Positions 6,997 through 17,371 of a stretch of DNA of 34,052 bases are shown here, one piece after another. The stretch lies in the NCBI RefSeq assembly GCF_002159175.1, contig NZ_NFGZ01000034.1, forward strand, positions 1-34,052. The letters are read 5' to 3'. Below the pieces are notes generated by a model that was given only the letters and a program-made list of their open reading frames with translations, was not told the origin of the DNA and did not search any database. Made by a program: the position numbers and the translations under genes. The DNA comes from Flavonifractor sp. An92 (GTDB lineage Bacteria > Bacillota > Clostridia > Oscillospirales > Oscillospiraceae). Position 1 is the stretch's first letter. Each line of letters starts with the position of its first letter.

Positions 6997-7800
6997 TCAG
7001 CCTTCGATCCGGTGCATGGCCGGTCGGTGCTTTTCATACGTGGTCACATAGCGGAAGCCGGTGTCCAGCAGGAGCTGGGCGCCCGCCTCCAGGCCCAGGC
7101 CCACCCGCTCGGGGAAATGGGCGTCGGAGCCCAGAGTGATCTGCTCGCCGCCGTGGGCGCGGTAGCGCTCCAGGACCCAGCGCCAGGGCTCGATGGTGCG
7201 CCCGTTATAGGTATTGAGCTCGATGCCCCGGTCATTGGCCACCACCCGGCCCAGGATGGCGTCGATGCGCTCGCGGTAGCGGTCCAGGGTGATGTTTTGG
7301 GGCATATAGCGCAGGGGGTAGATGATGTGGCCCAGCACGTCATAACAGCCGGGCAGCTCCACCAGACGCTCCATGGACGTGAAGTAGTCGTCCAGCGCGG
7401 CGTAGCACTCCCCCTCGTTCTGGTAGTCGCCGTAGAAGAAGTCCTCGCCCCCCAGCTTCTCGCTGCGGTTGTGGAGGGAGCCAATCACGAAATCCAGCTC
7501 CGGCAGGGCGAGCATGCTTTGGGCGTACTCCGGGTCCACGGGGGCGCTGCCGTACTCGATCCCCAGGCGGAGGGTGAAGCCCTCCGGCAGGGTGGGCAGG
7601 ACCGCACGGTACTGCGCCAGGGCGGGGGCCCAGTCGTAGTCGGGCTGGAATCCGCCGCCGTGCTCCTTCATGCGGTCGTAGTGGTCGGTGATGCACATCT
7701 CCCGCAAACCGGCGGCGGCTCCGGCGGCCGCCATCTCTGCCAGCGGGAAATCGGCGTCCGGGGAGAGCTGGCTGTGGGTGTGGTAGTCAATCAGAAACAT
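6997..7800 (-). CDS. PHP-domain histidinol-phosphatase family protein
   Basis: A 267-aa metal-dependent phosphatase of the PHP superfamily, HisJ/HisK-like. Metal-ligand motifs are the N-terminal DYHTHS (His7, His9), ITDH, the GIEYGS glutamate, IGSLHN, a central GHIIYPLRY and the C-terminal GSDAHFPE. The HisJ type removes phosphate from histidinol phosphate, but no histidine genes are nearby, so another sugar-phosphate-like substrate is possible. The start has GGAGGT just upstream; longer in-frame versions have no ribosome binding site. It sits 14 nt after the mannosyltransferase gene and 23 nt before rpiB, suggesting one transcript. Confidence 0.85.
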   Translation of the reverse strand: MFLIDYHTHSQLSPDADFPLAEMAAAGAAAGLREMCITDHYDRMKEHGGGFQPDYDWAPALAQYRAVLPTLPEGFTLRLGIEYGSAPVDPEYAQSMLALPELDFVIGSLHNRSEKLGGEDFFYGDYQNEGECYAALDDYFTSMERLVELPGCYDVLGHIIYPLRYMPQNITLDRYRERIDAILGRVVANDRGIELNTYNGRTIEPWRWVLERYRAHGGEQITLGSDAHFPERVGLGLEAGAQLLLDTGFRYVTTYEKHRPAMHRIEG

Positions 7801-7814
7801 AATACCTCCAGAAA

Positions 7815-9776
7815 TCAGAAGGGCCAGGACGGGAACCACTTCAGGCACGACGCGTACCAGGTGGGGATGGACAGTCCGATAAGCACCGGATAGAACGCGG
7901 CGTACAGGGCCACGCCCACGCCCGTGATCCCGCCGATCACCTGCCGCGCATGGGGCAGCTCCTGTTCCAGCATGTCATTGAACACATAGGCCAGAGCGAT
8001 GCACAGGAAGAGGATGGAGGGGAAATAGTGGTACTCGAAGGTGGTGCGCCCGATGGCAAACCAGGGAGCCAGCTGGGAGAAGAAACCGATCACCAGGAAG
8101 AGGGCCTTCCCGGAGCGCCGGCGCACCATCTGCACCGCCGCGGTGATGAGGGCCAGCAGGCCGCCCCAGCACACCACGGGGTTGGAGAAGGCGGCGAAGC
8201 GGGTGTGGTACCCCGCGCCGTCCTCCATGTAGTAGAGGATGGGCCGGGCGTCCACGATCCACTGGTACCAGCGGGAGGAATAGGGGTGCTCGTCCATGAC
8301 GCCCTTGTGGTAGTTGAACATATACTGCTGGTTCTTCCACATCTCGGCGATGAGATTCCCCAGACTGGTGTCCCCCTTGGCCGCGGCATAGGGCCAGTAG
8401 GAGAGGGTGTAGATGCACACCGGAATCACCACGAAGCACAGCACCGAGAATGCCAGGGTCTGCACCAGCCAAGGGCCCAGCAGCACCGGATTCTCTTCTT
8501 CCTCTGGCTTGGGCCAGTCCCGCAGCTTGAACCACAGCCCCAGGAAATAGAGGAGGGCCAGGCCCACGCCGCCGTAGATCACCGTCCACTTGCTGGCCGC
8601 ACCGATGCCCCAGAAAAGGCCGGAGAGGAACAGCCACGGCGCGCCCTTCTTGAAGGGGGTCCCCGCCGGGAGGGTGAGGTAGCGGTAGAGGAAATAGTAC
8701 ATCGTCAGGATGAAGAACACCGCATAGGTGTCGATGGTGGCGATGCGGGTCTGGGTGAGGTGCATGAAGTCAAAGGCAAAGAGTGTGGTCCCGCAGAAGG
8801 CCACCAGGGTCTTGCCGAAGAGGTTTTTCAAAAAGGCGTAGAGCACCGGGAGCATGAGCACGCCGAAGAGGGTACCCATAAAGCGCCAGCCGAAGGGGGT
8901 CATGCCGAACATGCGGATGCCCAGGCTGAGGATCAGCTTGCCCAGAGGCGGGTGGGAGATCTCATAGGGGTACACGCCCCGGACGTGCTCATAGGCGGTG
9001 CGGGCGTGGTAGATCTCGTCAAAATAGGTGGAGTTGTACCAGGTGGAGGCCTCCGGCACCAGATCCTGCTCGTCAAAGAGGTATTCCCCTCCCGACGCGA
9101 TGCGGCCGGTCAGGTCGATCCGGTCCCCGTTTTCATCCAGGAAGGCCAGCTCCCCCAGCTCGAAGGTGTCCTTGCTGGTCTTGGCGGTGATGCGCAGGTA
9201 CTGGAAGGAGATGGAGTTGGTGGGGGTGATGGTCTCCCACTTGAAGAGATCGGCATACCCCTGGGGCATGGCGTAGCTGGGATCGTATCCCTCGGCGTCC
9301 GCCCAGTAGTAGTCCTTGATCTCCCCGTTTTCATCCTTGTGGGTCCAGAGGGTGGACCAGTGGGAGCCGTCCTTGGACACCTCCACATTGTAGTCCCCCG
9401 TGCCCAGGCCGGTGTAGTAAAAGATGGATTCCACAAAAATGGGCTCGGTAAAGGCTACCTCCACGCTCTCGCCGTCGGAAAAGCTCTGGAACGACTGGGG
9501 ATTGGTGGTGGAGCCCAGCTGGAAGAAGGCCGTGGCGGCATACACCACCGTCAGCCACAGTATCAGGAGGGCGTCCAGCCGCACCAGCGGGTGGCAGCGC
9601 CCGGCGAAGGTAAAGCGGGGCTTCGTGCCCGCCGCGCTCCCTGGCTGAAGGGTACCGTAAAGGGGCGCCCGCCGCCGGAGAGCCGTCCAGTACCAGGCAA
9701 AGCACGCCAGCAGACCGGTGAGCAGCAGGATGGGAAAGAGAATGGCAGGGGTCAGATAGCGCAGGAATGTCGTCAT
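7815..9776 (-). CDS. Dolichyl-phosphate-mannose-protein mannosyltransferase family protein (GT39) with an inserted discoidin-like domain
   Basis: A 653-aa integral membrane glycosyltransferase. Two N-terminal membrane segments (~9-29, ~68-86) are followed by a soluble insert (~90-222) with a beta-rich, F5/8 type C (discoidin)-like pattern: YNVEVSKDGSHW, LFKWETI, YLRITAKTSKD, FELGELAFLDENGDRI. Next comes the GT39 signature with the catalytic Asp-Glu pair in YFDEIYHARTAYEH (Asp253, Glu254) and EISHPPLGK, then about nine more membrane segments. Such enzymes move a sugar from a polyprenyl-phosphate carrier to Ser/Thr of exported proteins; acceptors here are unknown. The start is chosen at MTTFL, with GGAGGT 7 nt upstream. 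It follows the dnaJ terminator and probably heads an operon with the PHP and rpiB genes. Confidence 0.88.
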   Translation of the reverse strand: MTTFLRYLTPAILFPILLLTGLLACFAWYWTALRRRAPLYGTLQPGSAAGTKPRFTFAGRCHPLVRLDALLILWLTVVYAATAFFQLGSTTNPQSFQSFSDGESVEVAFTEPIFVESIFYYTGLGTGDYNVEVSKDGSHWSTLWTHKDENGEIKDYYWADAEGYDPSYAMPQGYADLFKWETITPTNSISFQYLRITAKTSKDTFELGELAFLDENGDRIDLTGRIASGGEYLFDEQDLVPEASTWYNSTYFDEIYHARTAYEHVRGVYPYEISHPPLGKLILSLGIRMFGMTPFGWRFMGTLFGVLMLPVLYAFLKNLFGKTLVAFCGTTLFAFDFMHLTQTRIATIDTYAVFFILTMYYFLYRYLTLPAGTPFKKGAPWLFLSGLFWGIGAASKWTVIYGGVGLALLYFLGLWFKLRDWPKPEEEENPVLLGPWLVQTLAFSVLCFVVIPVCIYTLSYWPYAAAKGDTSLGNLIAEMWKNQQYMFNYHKGVMDEHPYSSRWYQWIVDARPILYYMEDGAGYHTRFAAFSNPVVCWGGLLALITAAVQMVRRRSGKALFLVIGFFSQLAPWFAIGRTTFEYHYFPSILFLCIALAYVFNDMLEQELPHARQVIGGITGVGVALYAAFYPVLIGLSIPTWYASCLKWFPSWPF

Positions 9777-9806
9777 AGATGGGACCTCCGTGGGCTTGAT
9801 ACAAAG

Positions 9807-9836
9807 AAAAAAGGGATGGAGCAAAGTCCATCCCTT
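9807..9836 (-). terminator. Terminator of the hrcA-grpE-dnaK-dnaJ operon
   Basis: Stem AAGGGATGGA (9811-9820) with TCCATCCCTT (9827-9836), a 6-nt loop and a U-rich tail on the minus strand (TTTTTTCTTTG). It starts 4 nt after the dnaJ stop. Confidence 0.88.
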
Positions 9837-9839
9837 ATT

Positions 9840-11009
9840 TTATTTCTTTTTCTTGCGTTTGTCAAAGAATCCTTTGATCTCGTCGCCCAGGCTCTCGTCG
9901 CCCTCCTTGGGCACCTCGCCCATGGCCTCGCCGAAGCGGCGCAGGGCCTCCTTCTGCTCGCGGCTGAGGTTGCGGGGGACCTGGACCATGACGGTGACGA
10001 ACTGGTCGCCCCGGCCGCGGCCGTTGACGCTGGGCATACCCTTGCCCCGCAGGCGGAAGGTGGTGCCGGGCTGGGTGCCCTCGGGCAGGGTCCACTTGAC
10101 CTTGCCGTCGATGGTGGGGATCTCCAGCTCCGCGCCCAGGGTGGCCTGGAGGAAGGTGACCGGCTGCTCCAGATAGATGGAGGTGCCGTCGCGCTTGAAC
10201 TGGGGATGGGGCCGCACGGTGACGCTGATGATCAGGTCGCCCGCCGGGCCGCCGTTCTTGCCCGCGCCGCCCTGGCCGCGCAGGGAGATGGCCTGGCCGT
10301 TGTCGATGCCCGCGGGAATCTTCACGGTGATCTTCCGCTGGCGGCGGACGCTGCCCGCGCCGTTGCAGCTCTTACAGGGGCTATGGATAATCTTGCCGGT
10401 GCCGCCGCACTTGGGGCACTGGGTGGTGGTGGCGAAGGTGAACGCCCCGCCGCCCCGCTGGATGCGGATGGTGCCCGAGCCGTGGCAGTCCGGGCAGATC
10501 TCCGCCGTGGTGCCGGGGGCGCAGCCGCTGCCCTTACAGGTCTCGCAGGGCTCGCTGCGGGTGAGGGTGATCTCCTTCTCGCACCCGCTGGCCGCCTCCT
10601 CAAAGCTGATGGTGACGGCCGCCCGCAGGTTCTCGCCCTTCATGGGCCCGCTGCGCCGGGAGCCGCCGCCCCCGCCGAAGCCGCCGCCGAAGAAGGACCC
10701 GAACAGGTCGCCCAGGTCGATGTCCCCCATATCGAACCCGCCGAAGCCGCCGCCGGGGCCGCCCGCGCCGAAGTTGGGGTCCACGCCCGCGTGGCCGAAC
10801 TGGTCATAACGGGAGCGCTTCTCGGGGTCGGACAGGACCTCATAGGCCTCGTTGATCTCTTTGAACTTAGCCTCCGCCGTCTTGTCCCCGGGGTTCATAT
10901 CGGGATGGTATTGTTTGGCCAGCTTCCGGTAGGCCTTTTTTAACTCATCTGCCGAGGCGCCCTTGGAGACGCCCAGCACTTCATAGTAATCTCGTTTCTG
11001 TTCCGGCAT
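9840..11009 (-). CDS. dnaJ: Chaperone DnaJ
   Basis: A 389-aa co-chaperone that delivers unfolded proteins to DnaK and stimulates its ATPase. The J domain (~7-70) has the HPD motif in [10 protein letters not shown] Gly/Phe-rich linker follows (~75-120). Four zinc-binding repeats are visible: [24 protein letters not shown] and CKSCNGAG. The C-terminal substrate domains follow, with a basic KRKKKK end. AGAGGTGA lies 5 nt before the chosen ATG ([11 protein letters not shown]); an upstream GTG lies within the ribosome binding site. It is separated from dnaK by an unusually long 410-nt spacer but has the same direction and its own terminator. Confidence 0.98.
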   Translation of the reverse strand: MPEQKRDYYEVLGVSKGASADELKKAYRKLAKQYHPDMNPGDKTAEAKFKEINEAYEVLSDPEKRSRYDQFGHAGVDPNFGAGGPGGGFGGFDMGDIDLGDLFGSFFGGGFGGGGGSRRSGPMKGENLRAAVTISFEEAASGCEKEITLTRSEPCETCKGSGCAPGTTAEICPDCHGSGTIRIQRGGGAFTFATTTQCPKCGGTGKIIHSPCKSCNGAGSVRRQRKITVKIPAGIDNGQAISLRGQGGAGKNGGPAGDLIISVTVRPHPQFKRDGTSIYLEQPVTFLQATLGAELEIPTIDGKVKWTLPEGTQPGTTFRLRGKGMPSVNGRGRGDQFVTVMVQVPRNLSREQKEALRRFGEAMGEVPKEGDESLGDEIKGFFDKRKKKK

Positions 11010-11419
11010 ATGGTTCACCTCTCATAATTGAGGGATTCTGGAAGGACAGGTGCGCCGCACCTGCTGCATAACGCCCCGGGTGGGACGGGAGTCAGACCCC
11101 CGCCCCACCGAAGTGCGCATGTTGTTTTTTGTTTGTTCGCGGCCTCAGCGCTTCCTGTCACGCTGCACACCCTCCGCGGACGGTACACTGCTCACCGCTG
11201 CGCCGGAAATGCCGCCGGGCTACGCCCGACCTGTTTTCCGGTCTGCGCGGTTCGCTGCGTGCCTGCTCCGGGTGCTCCGCGCTTCTTACTTGTCACGCTG
11301 CACTCGCCTCGCGGCCGGGTCGCCTTCCCTCTGTCTCGGGCTGGTCTGCGGGCCGCCCCGCGGCCCTTCGCTCGCCCTCGCTCCGGTCCAGGCTTCCCTG
11401 CTCGGCGGCTCCGCGCTTC
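11010..11419 (-). other. Long dnaK-dnaJ spacer with hairpins and repeats, no gene
   Basis: No convincing coding sequence. Close to dnaJ, an 11-bp hairpin with one G-U pair (11079-11089 with 11099-11109) and a small one (11048-11062, AGGTGC/GCACCT) would form in the transcript. Further from dnaJ lies the degenerate tandem repeat listed separately. No clear -35/-10 pair for a separate dnaJ promoter was seen. The structures may reduce dnaJ output relative to dnaK. Confidence 0.6.

Positions 11420-11425
<6 letters not shown>
11157..11425 (-). repeat. Two degenerate ~134-bp tandem units after dnaK
   Basis: Read on the minus strand, both units begin with the identical 18-mer AAGTAAGAAGCGCGGAGC (11408-11425 and 11274-11291) and end with GTGCAGCGTGAC (near 11292-11303 and 11157-11168). 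The cores have diverged, but each can form hairpins (for example GGGCCGC/GCGGCCC at 11350-11366). A third, poorer start (AGGAAGCGCTGAGGCCGCG) follows below 11157. The first unit includes the last codon and stop of dnaK. Confidence 0.7.
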
Positions 11426-13273
<1,848 letters not shown>

Positions 13274-13323
13274 AACACAATTCCTCCAATATATCGAAAT
13301 TTATTTTTAACAAAAGTAAGATT

Positions 13324-13340
13324 GGGCGTTCAAAACGTCC
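13324..13340 (-). other. Small hairpin between grpE and dnaK
   Basis: GGACGTT-TTG-AACGCCC on the minus strand (7 bp with one wobble pair) begins right after the grpE stop and is followed by AATCTTACTTTTG. The tail is weak for a terminator. It may be a partial attenuator or an RNA-processing or stability element. Confidence 0.4.
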
Positions 13341-13889
13341 TTAATTTGCTACCTTAACCATGGCGAACCGGATGACCTTCTCGCCAGAGCGGAAGCCCGC
13401 CTGGAACACCTCAACGACGGTGTTCTCTCCGGCGTTCTCGTCCTCCACATGCATCACGGCATTATGGACGTTGGGATCGAAGGTCTCGCCCAGGGCGGGG
13501 ATCTCCTCCACGCCCAGCTTGGAGAGGACGTCCTTCAGACCGTTCATGGTCATCTCCACGCCCTTCTTATACGCCTCATCGGCGGTCTCCTGCTTCAGAG
13601 CCCGCTCCAGGTTGTCGTAGACCGGCAGGAAGGCCATCACCGCATCGGATTTGGCGTTCTGATAGGCGTCGGTCTTTTCCTTCTGGGTGCGCTTGCGGTA
13701 GTTGTCATACTCAGCGGCCAGGCGGAGGTACTGATCCTCTTTCTGGGCCAGGGAGTCCTTCAGCGCCTCCAGCTCGGCCAGAAGCGGATCGGGCGTCTCG
13801 TCCTGGGGCACGTTGGTCTCGGGGGCGTCCTGCGCCACGGTCTCCTCCACGTCCTGCTCCGGCGCGGGGTTCACGTTCTGCTTGCTCAA
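13341..13889 (-). CDS. grpE: Nucleotide exchange factor GrpE
   Basis: A 182-aa exchange factor that releases ADP from DnaK. An acidic disordered N-terminus (~1-45) leads into a long helical coiled-coil region with YLRLAAEYDNYRKRTQKEK (residues ~58-76), then the C-terminal beta domain with ALGETFDPNVHNAVMHVED and the family-typical ending VFQAGFRSGEKVIRFAMVKVAN (split: VFQAGFRSGEKVIR, then FAMVKVAN). Ribosome binding site GGAGGGAAT lies upstream. It starts 16 nt after the hrcA stop and ends 67 nt before dnaK. Confidence 0.98.
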   Translation of the reverse strand: MSKQNVNPAPEQDVEETVAQDAPETNVPQDETPDPLLAELEALKDSLAQKEDQYLRLAAEYDNYRKRTQKEKTDAYQNAKSDAVMAFLPVYDNLERALKQETADEAYKKGVEMTMNGLKDVLSKLGVEEIPALGETFDPNVHNAVMHVEDENAGENTVVEVFQAGFRSGEKVIRFAMVKVAN

Positions 13890-13905
13890 AGAGATTCCCT
13901 CCTGT

Positions 13906-14961
13906 TTATTCCTCGCCCTTCTTCTCGCCCTCAGGCAGGCCGCCCTGATTGAACAGGCGGCTCAGACCCTCGGCAAAGTAAGAGAGGCGGGCGGTGATCT
14001 TTGCGTAATCCATCCGGGTGGGACCCACCACGCCGATGATGCCCCGCATGCCGTCGCCAATGTCGTAGCTGGCGACCACCACGCTGGTGTCCTTCAGGGC
14101 GTCCACCACATTCTCCGGTCCGATGAGGATGCGCATGGGGTCGTTCTGAGGTACGGGGAAGCGGCTGGCGTCCTGGTCCTCCGAGAGGTAGCTCATCAGC
14201 GGCTGGGCCCGCTCCAGGTTTTGGTACTCGGGCAGCTCCAGCAGATGGGCCAGGCCTGCAGTGTGGACCCGCCGGTGCTCCAGGCCCTCCAGCACCTCCA
14301 TGGCGAAGGAGACCACCAGGCTGATGAGCCCGTAGGCGTCTCCGGCGGCGTGCTGGGCCACCCGCATCAGCTCCGGGGTGATCTGGTCCAGCGTCAGGCC
14401 GGTGAAGGTGGTGTTCAGAAGCGTGTTGAGCATCTGAAGCTGGGCCTCGGTGAGATCGGTGGGCAGCTGCACCAGCTTGTTGCGCACGAGGTTGCTGTCG
14501 GTCATCACCACGATGATGAAGGCGTTGCGCTCCACCATCAGGAGGTCAAAGCGCCGGATGGTCACCTGCTCCAGCCCGGAGGACAGGGCGAAGGCAGGGT
14601 AATTGGTCAGCTTTGAGACGATCCGTCCCGCCTGGTCAATGACCCGGTCCAGCTCCTGCATCTTCAGGCGCAGGGCGTGGTTGATGCGCTCGGTCTCCTG
14701 CACCGAGAGCTTATGCTCCTCCATCAGCTCGTTGACGTAGAGCCGGTAGCCCTTGGGCGACGGGATGCGTCCGGCCGAGGTGTGGGGCTTTTCCAATAAC
14801 CCCAGGCTCTCCAGGTCGGCCATCTCGTTGCGGATGGTGGCGGAGGAGAGCTTCCGGTCCAGGAATTCCGCCACGGACTTGGAGCCCACCGGCTCGGCCG
14901 TGGCGATATAGCTCTCAATGATGGCACGGAGGATTCGCTTTTTTCGTTCGCTTAAATCCAT
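13906..14961 (-). CDS. hrcA: Heat-inducible transcription repressor HrcA
   Basis: A 351-aa repressor that binds the CIRCE operator and needs GroE for activity in Bacillus. The N-terminal winged helix (~1-75) includes ERKKRILRAIIESYI, EPVGSKSVAE, SSATIRNEMADLE and HTSAGRIPSPKGYR. The GAF-like domain follows, and near the end GVVGPTRMDYAKI (residues ~320-332) is the family signature. The start is the second of two close ATGs because AGAGGTGA is 5 nt upstream; the open frame extends back into CIRCE but cannot start there. First gene of the operon and so autoregulated. Confidence 0.98.
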   Translation of the reverse strand: MDLSERKKRILRAIIESYIATAEPVGSKSVAEFLDRKLSSATIRNEMADLESLGLLEKPHTSAGRIPSPKGYRLYVNELMEEHKLSVQETERINHALRLKMQELDRVIDQAGRIVSKLTNYPAFALSSGLEQVTIRRFDLLMVERNAFIIVVMTDSNLVRNKLVQLPTDLTEAQLQMLNTLLNTTFTGLTLDQITPELMRVAQHAAGDAYGLISLVVSFAMEVLEGLEHRRVHTAGLAHLLELPEYQNLERAQPLMSYLSEDQDASRFPVPQNDPMRILIGPENVVDALKDTSVVVASYDIGDGMRGIIGVVGPTRMDYAKITARLSYFAEGLSRLFNQGGLPEGEKKGEE

Positions 14962-14984
14962 GTCCATCACCTCTCGCTCAGTCT

Positions 14985-15011
14985 TTAGCACTCAGTCTCC
15001 CCGAGTGCTAA
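14985..15011 (-). promoter_or_regulatory. CIRCE operator (HrcA binding site)
   Basis: Perfect consensus TTAGCACTC (14985-14993), 9 nt, GAGTGCTAA (15003-15011). It lies between the -10 box and the hrcA start, so bound HrcA blocks the promoter. It is the only CIRCE in the window. Confidence 0.97.
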
Positions 15012-15015
15012 ACAT

Positions 15016-15044
15016 AATGTACCACCGTCCCCCCAAAAAGTCAA
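15016..15044 (-). promoter_or_regulatory. Sigma-A promoter of the hrcA operon
   Basis: Minus strand TTGACT (15039-15044), 17 nt and TACATT (15016-15021), with CIRCE starting 4 nt further downstream. Confidence 0.8.
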
Positions 15045-15074
15045 TAGGCCGCTTGTAAATTAAATGTGAACAGG

Positions 15075-15109
15075 AAAAGCCCCGCGTCTGAATCATCAGA
15101 GCGCGGGGC
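15075..15109 (-). terminator. Terminator of the cysteine desulfurase-MATE-MBL operon
   Basis: GCCCCGCG(C)TCTGA pairs with TCAGACGCGGGGC on the minus strand with one bulged base and a 4-nt loop (15079-15109), followed by TTTTCC. It starts about 15 nt after the MBL gene stop. Confidence 0.82.
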
Positions 15110-15123
15110 CGATTGCTAAAAGT

Positions 15124-15897
15124 TCAGGGAAAAACCAGCACATCGCCGGTGTTGAGGTGGAAGATCTGCCCGGGGGAGGCCTCCTCCATCAGGGTGAAGG
15201 CGGGACGGCCGGTGCAGTGGCCGGTGTGGACCTCCGCCACCCCCAGCTCCCCCGTGAGGCGGCGGGAGAGGGCGGTCACCACCTCCGGTTCCTTGCCCAG
15301 GGAGCCCATGCCGTGCTTCCCCACCAGATGGAAGCCCCCCACCAGGGCGTACACCTTCTGTCCGGGGAAGCGCTCCAAAAGGTCCGCCACGATGACGTCC
15401 GCTCCGGCGTGGCAGCAGGAGTTCATCACCACCAGCCCCCGCTCGGTCTCCACCGCCAGGGACTGCTCGTGCTCCACTCCGTCGGGGACGAGGTGCATCC
15501 CCGGCGCGATAGTCCGGGGGCCGTCGGCCAGGTCAAAGCGATCTCCAAAGCGCTCAAAGAGCGCCGGGTCCACCCCGGCGGGCCGGGCGGCCGGGTCGGC
15601 GGTGTCCCGGGCGTACTCCCCGCGAGCGGCGGGGCGGGCGTACACCTTGGCCCTGGTATTGCGGGCAAAGAAGGCGGGCAGGCCCCCGGCGTGGTCGTCG
15701 TGGCCGTGGGAGAGCACCGCCCCCTCCACCGCCGCCAGGTCCAGCCCCAGCGCGTCGGCGTTGCGGACAAATGCCCCGCTGGTGCCGGTGTCCAACAGCC
15801 ACGCCCTCCCCTGGTACTCCAGGTAGAGGGACAGGCCGTGTTCACAGGTGAGCGGGCCGTGGGTGACGTTCTCGATGAGGACGGTGATCCGGAGCAT
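15124..15897 (-). CDS. MBL-fold metallo-hydrolase (COG1237-like)
   Basis: A 257-aa cytoplasmic metallo-beta-lactamase-fold protein. The dinuclear metal motif HxHxDH is present as SHGHDDHAGG (His64, His66, Asp68, His69). The NSCCHAG segment (~165) and HTGHCTG segment near the C-terminus supply further likely ligands. The pattern resembles the 7,8-dihydropterin-6-methyl-4-(beta-D-ribofuranosyl)aminobenzene phosphate synthase-like group (COG1237), a name carried widely by uncharacterised relatives, so the true reaction is unknown. It is the last gene of a minus operon, 24 nt after the MATE gene, and ends at a terminator. Confidence 0.85.
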   Translation of the reverse strand: MLRITVLIENVTHGPLTCEHGLSLYLEYQGRAWLLDTGTSGAFVRNADALGLDLAAVEGAVLSHGHDDHAGGLPAFFARNTRAKVYARPAARGEYARDTADPAARPAGVDPALFERFGDRFDLADGPRTIAPGMHLVPDGVEHEQSLAVETERGLVVMNSCCHAGADVIVADLLERFPGQKVYALVGGFHLVGKHGMGSLGKEPEVVTALSRRLTGELGVAEVHTGHCTGRPAFTLMEEASPGQIFHLNTGDVLVFP

Positions 15898-15921
15898 GGC
15901 ACTCTCCTTTTTATATCCGGC

Positions 15922-17304
15922 CTACTGGCCGGCCCGGGTGATGTCGTTGATCCAGGCGCGGGAGCGGAAACGGGTCAGGCCCAGGGTGAATTTCACCAGC
16001 TGCTCGATGGTGATGGCGATATACACCCACACGATGTCCCACCGGAGCACCAGCGCGAAAATGGCCGCCAGCGGGATGGCCACCAGCCACATGGCCGACA
16101 CGTCGATGACGGCGGCGGCCCGGCTGTCTCCGCCGCCCCGGAGGACGCCCACGGTATTGCAGGAGTCAAAGGAGCGCAGGGGCATCAGCGCGCCGGTAAA
16201 GGTGAGGATCAGGGTGGCGATGGAGGCGGACACCGGCGTCAGATGGAAGAGCGGATAGACCACCGCGGGGAGCCAGGTGTGGGCCGACACCACCAGCACC
16301 GCTCCGATGACAGCGCCGCAGAGGAAGGCCATGGTGTTCAGGGCGGCAGCCACCTCGTACACGGTGGCCCGGCGGCCCGCGCCGATCTCCCGGCCCACCA
16401 CGATGGCGGCGGTGCCGGCGATGGCGAACACCGCCACCAGGCTGATGTCCTCCACGTTGCCGGCGATGGCCCGGGCGGCCAGGATGTGGGTGCTGTCCGC
16501 CATGTGGCCCATGATGACCTTATACATGGAGGTGCCCATGCCCCACAGGGTCTCGTTGACCACCACGGGGGTGGCGAAGCGGAAGAATTTTTCCACCAGC
16601 GCCCGGTCGGGCCGCAGGCACAGGGACAGTTTCAGGCGGAAGCGCCGGTTTTTGGCGGCGTACACCACCATGATGGCAAACTCCACGATGCGGGAGGTCA
16701 GGGTGGCGATGGCCGCGCCCTCCACCTCCAGCCGGGGAGCACCCAGGTTGCCGAAGATGAACACCCAGTTGAGGAAGGTGTTGGTGAGCATGGAGGCCGC
16801 GTAGATCCACAGGCCCAGCTGAGGATTTTCCATGCTGCGGTGGGCGCCGGTGTAGACGCCGGTGATGCTGTTGAAGAGGTAGGAGACACCCACGATGCGG
16901 GCATAGCCCGCCGCCAGGGGGATGAGCTCCTCATTGTTGGTCAAGAGCCGCATCAGCTGCTCGGGGAAGCAGAACATGACCAGGGCGAACACCGCCGAGA
17001 TGGCCCCCGCCAGGTAGAAGCCGATGCCGATGCAGCGGTTGATGGCGTCGGTGTCTCCCCGGCCCCAGTACTGGCTGATGAGCACCGAGGAGCCGCTCTG
17101 GAGCCCGAAGATGACCAGCTGGATGATGAACACCGGGATGTTGGCCTGGGCCACGGCGGCCAGGGGAGCCTCGCCCAGGCTGCCCACCATGAAGGTGTCG
17201 ATCATGCCCAGCGAGGTGGTAATCAGGTTCTGGAACAGAATGGGCAGCGCCAGGGAGATCACATTTCGATAAAACACACTGCCCCGATTGAGGTAGGAGA
17301 ACAT
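15922..17304 (-). CDS. MATE family efflux transporter
   Basis: A 460-aa multidrug/toxin extrusion (MATE) transporter, which exchanges Na+ or H+ for organic cations or other solutes. Twelve hydrophobic segments arranged as two similar halves fit the fold; the first includes ISLALPILFQNLITTSLGMID with FMVGSLGEAPLAAVA (residues ~35-49). The start is taken at MFSYLNRG; upstream in-frame codons lie inside a GC hairpin and overlap the cysteine desulfurase gene. No good ribosome binding site precedes this ATG, so translation may be weak or coupled. Substrate unknown. Confidence 0.88.
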   Translation of the reverse strand: MFSYLNRGSVFYRNVISLALPILFQNLITTSLGMIDTFMVGSLGEAPLAAVAQANIPVFIIQLVIFGLQSGSSVLISQYWGRGDTDAINRCIGIGFYLAGAISAVFALVMFCFPEQLMRLLTNNEELIPLAAGYARIVGVSYLFNSITGVYTGAHRSMENPQLGLWIYAASMLTNTFLNWVFIFGNLGAPRLEVEGAAIATLTSRIVEFAIMVVYAAKNRRFRLKLSLCLRPDRALVEKFFRFATPVVVNETLWGMGTSMYKVIMGHMADSTHILAARAIAGNVEDISLVAVFAIAGTAAIVVGREIGAGRRATVYEVAAALNTMAFLCGAVIGAVLVVSAHTWLPAVVYPLFHLTPVSASIATLILTFTGALMPLRSFDSCNTVGVLRGGGDSRAAAVIDVSAMWLVAIPLAAIFALVLRWDIVWVYIAITIEQLVKFTLGLTRFRSRAWINDITRAGQ

Positions 17305-17314
17305 ACACACACCA

Positions 17315-17343
17315 GCCGGCGCGCTCTCTCGCTTCGCGCCGGC
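17315..17343 (-). other. GC-only hairpin between the cysteine desulfurase and MATE genes
   Basis: GCCGGCGCG (17315-17323) pairs with CGCGCCGGC (17335-17343), 9 bp, with an 11-nt loop. It lies about 10 nt before the MATE start and has no U tract, so it is more likely an RNA-stability or translation element than a terminator. Confidence 0.5.
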
Positions 17344-17371
17344 GCCTTTCCATTGTGATGCCGGAGCAGGA

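Noticed and set aside
7950-10943. A 997-codon plus-strand open frame opposite the GT39 enzyme and dnaJ
   Set aside because: It is a shadow of GC-rich coding on the other strand: no ribosome binding site, no domains, and it crosses two real genes and a terminator.
13274-13340. A separate promoter or second CIRCE before dnaK
   Set aside because: No inverted TTAGCACTC/GAGTGCTAA pair and no -35/-10 pair at acceptable spacing.
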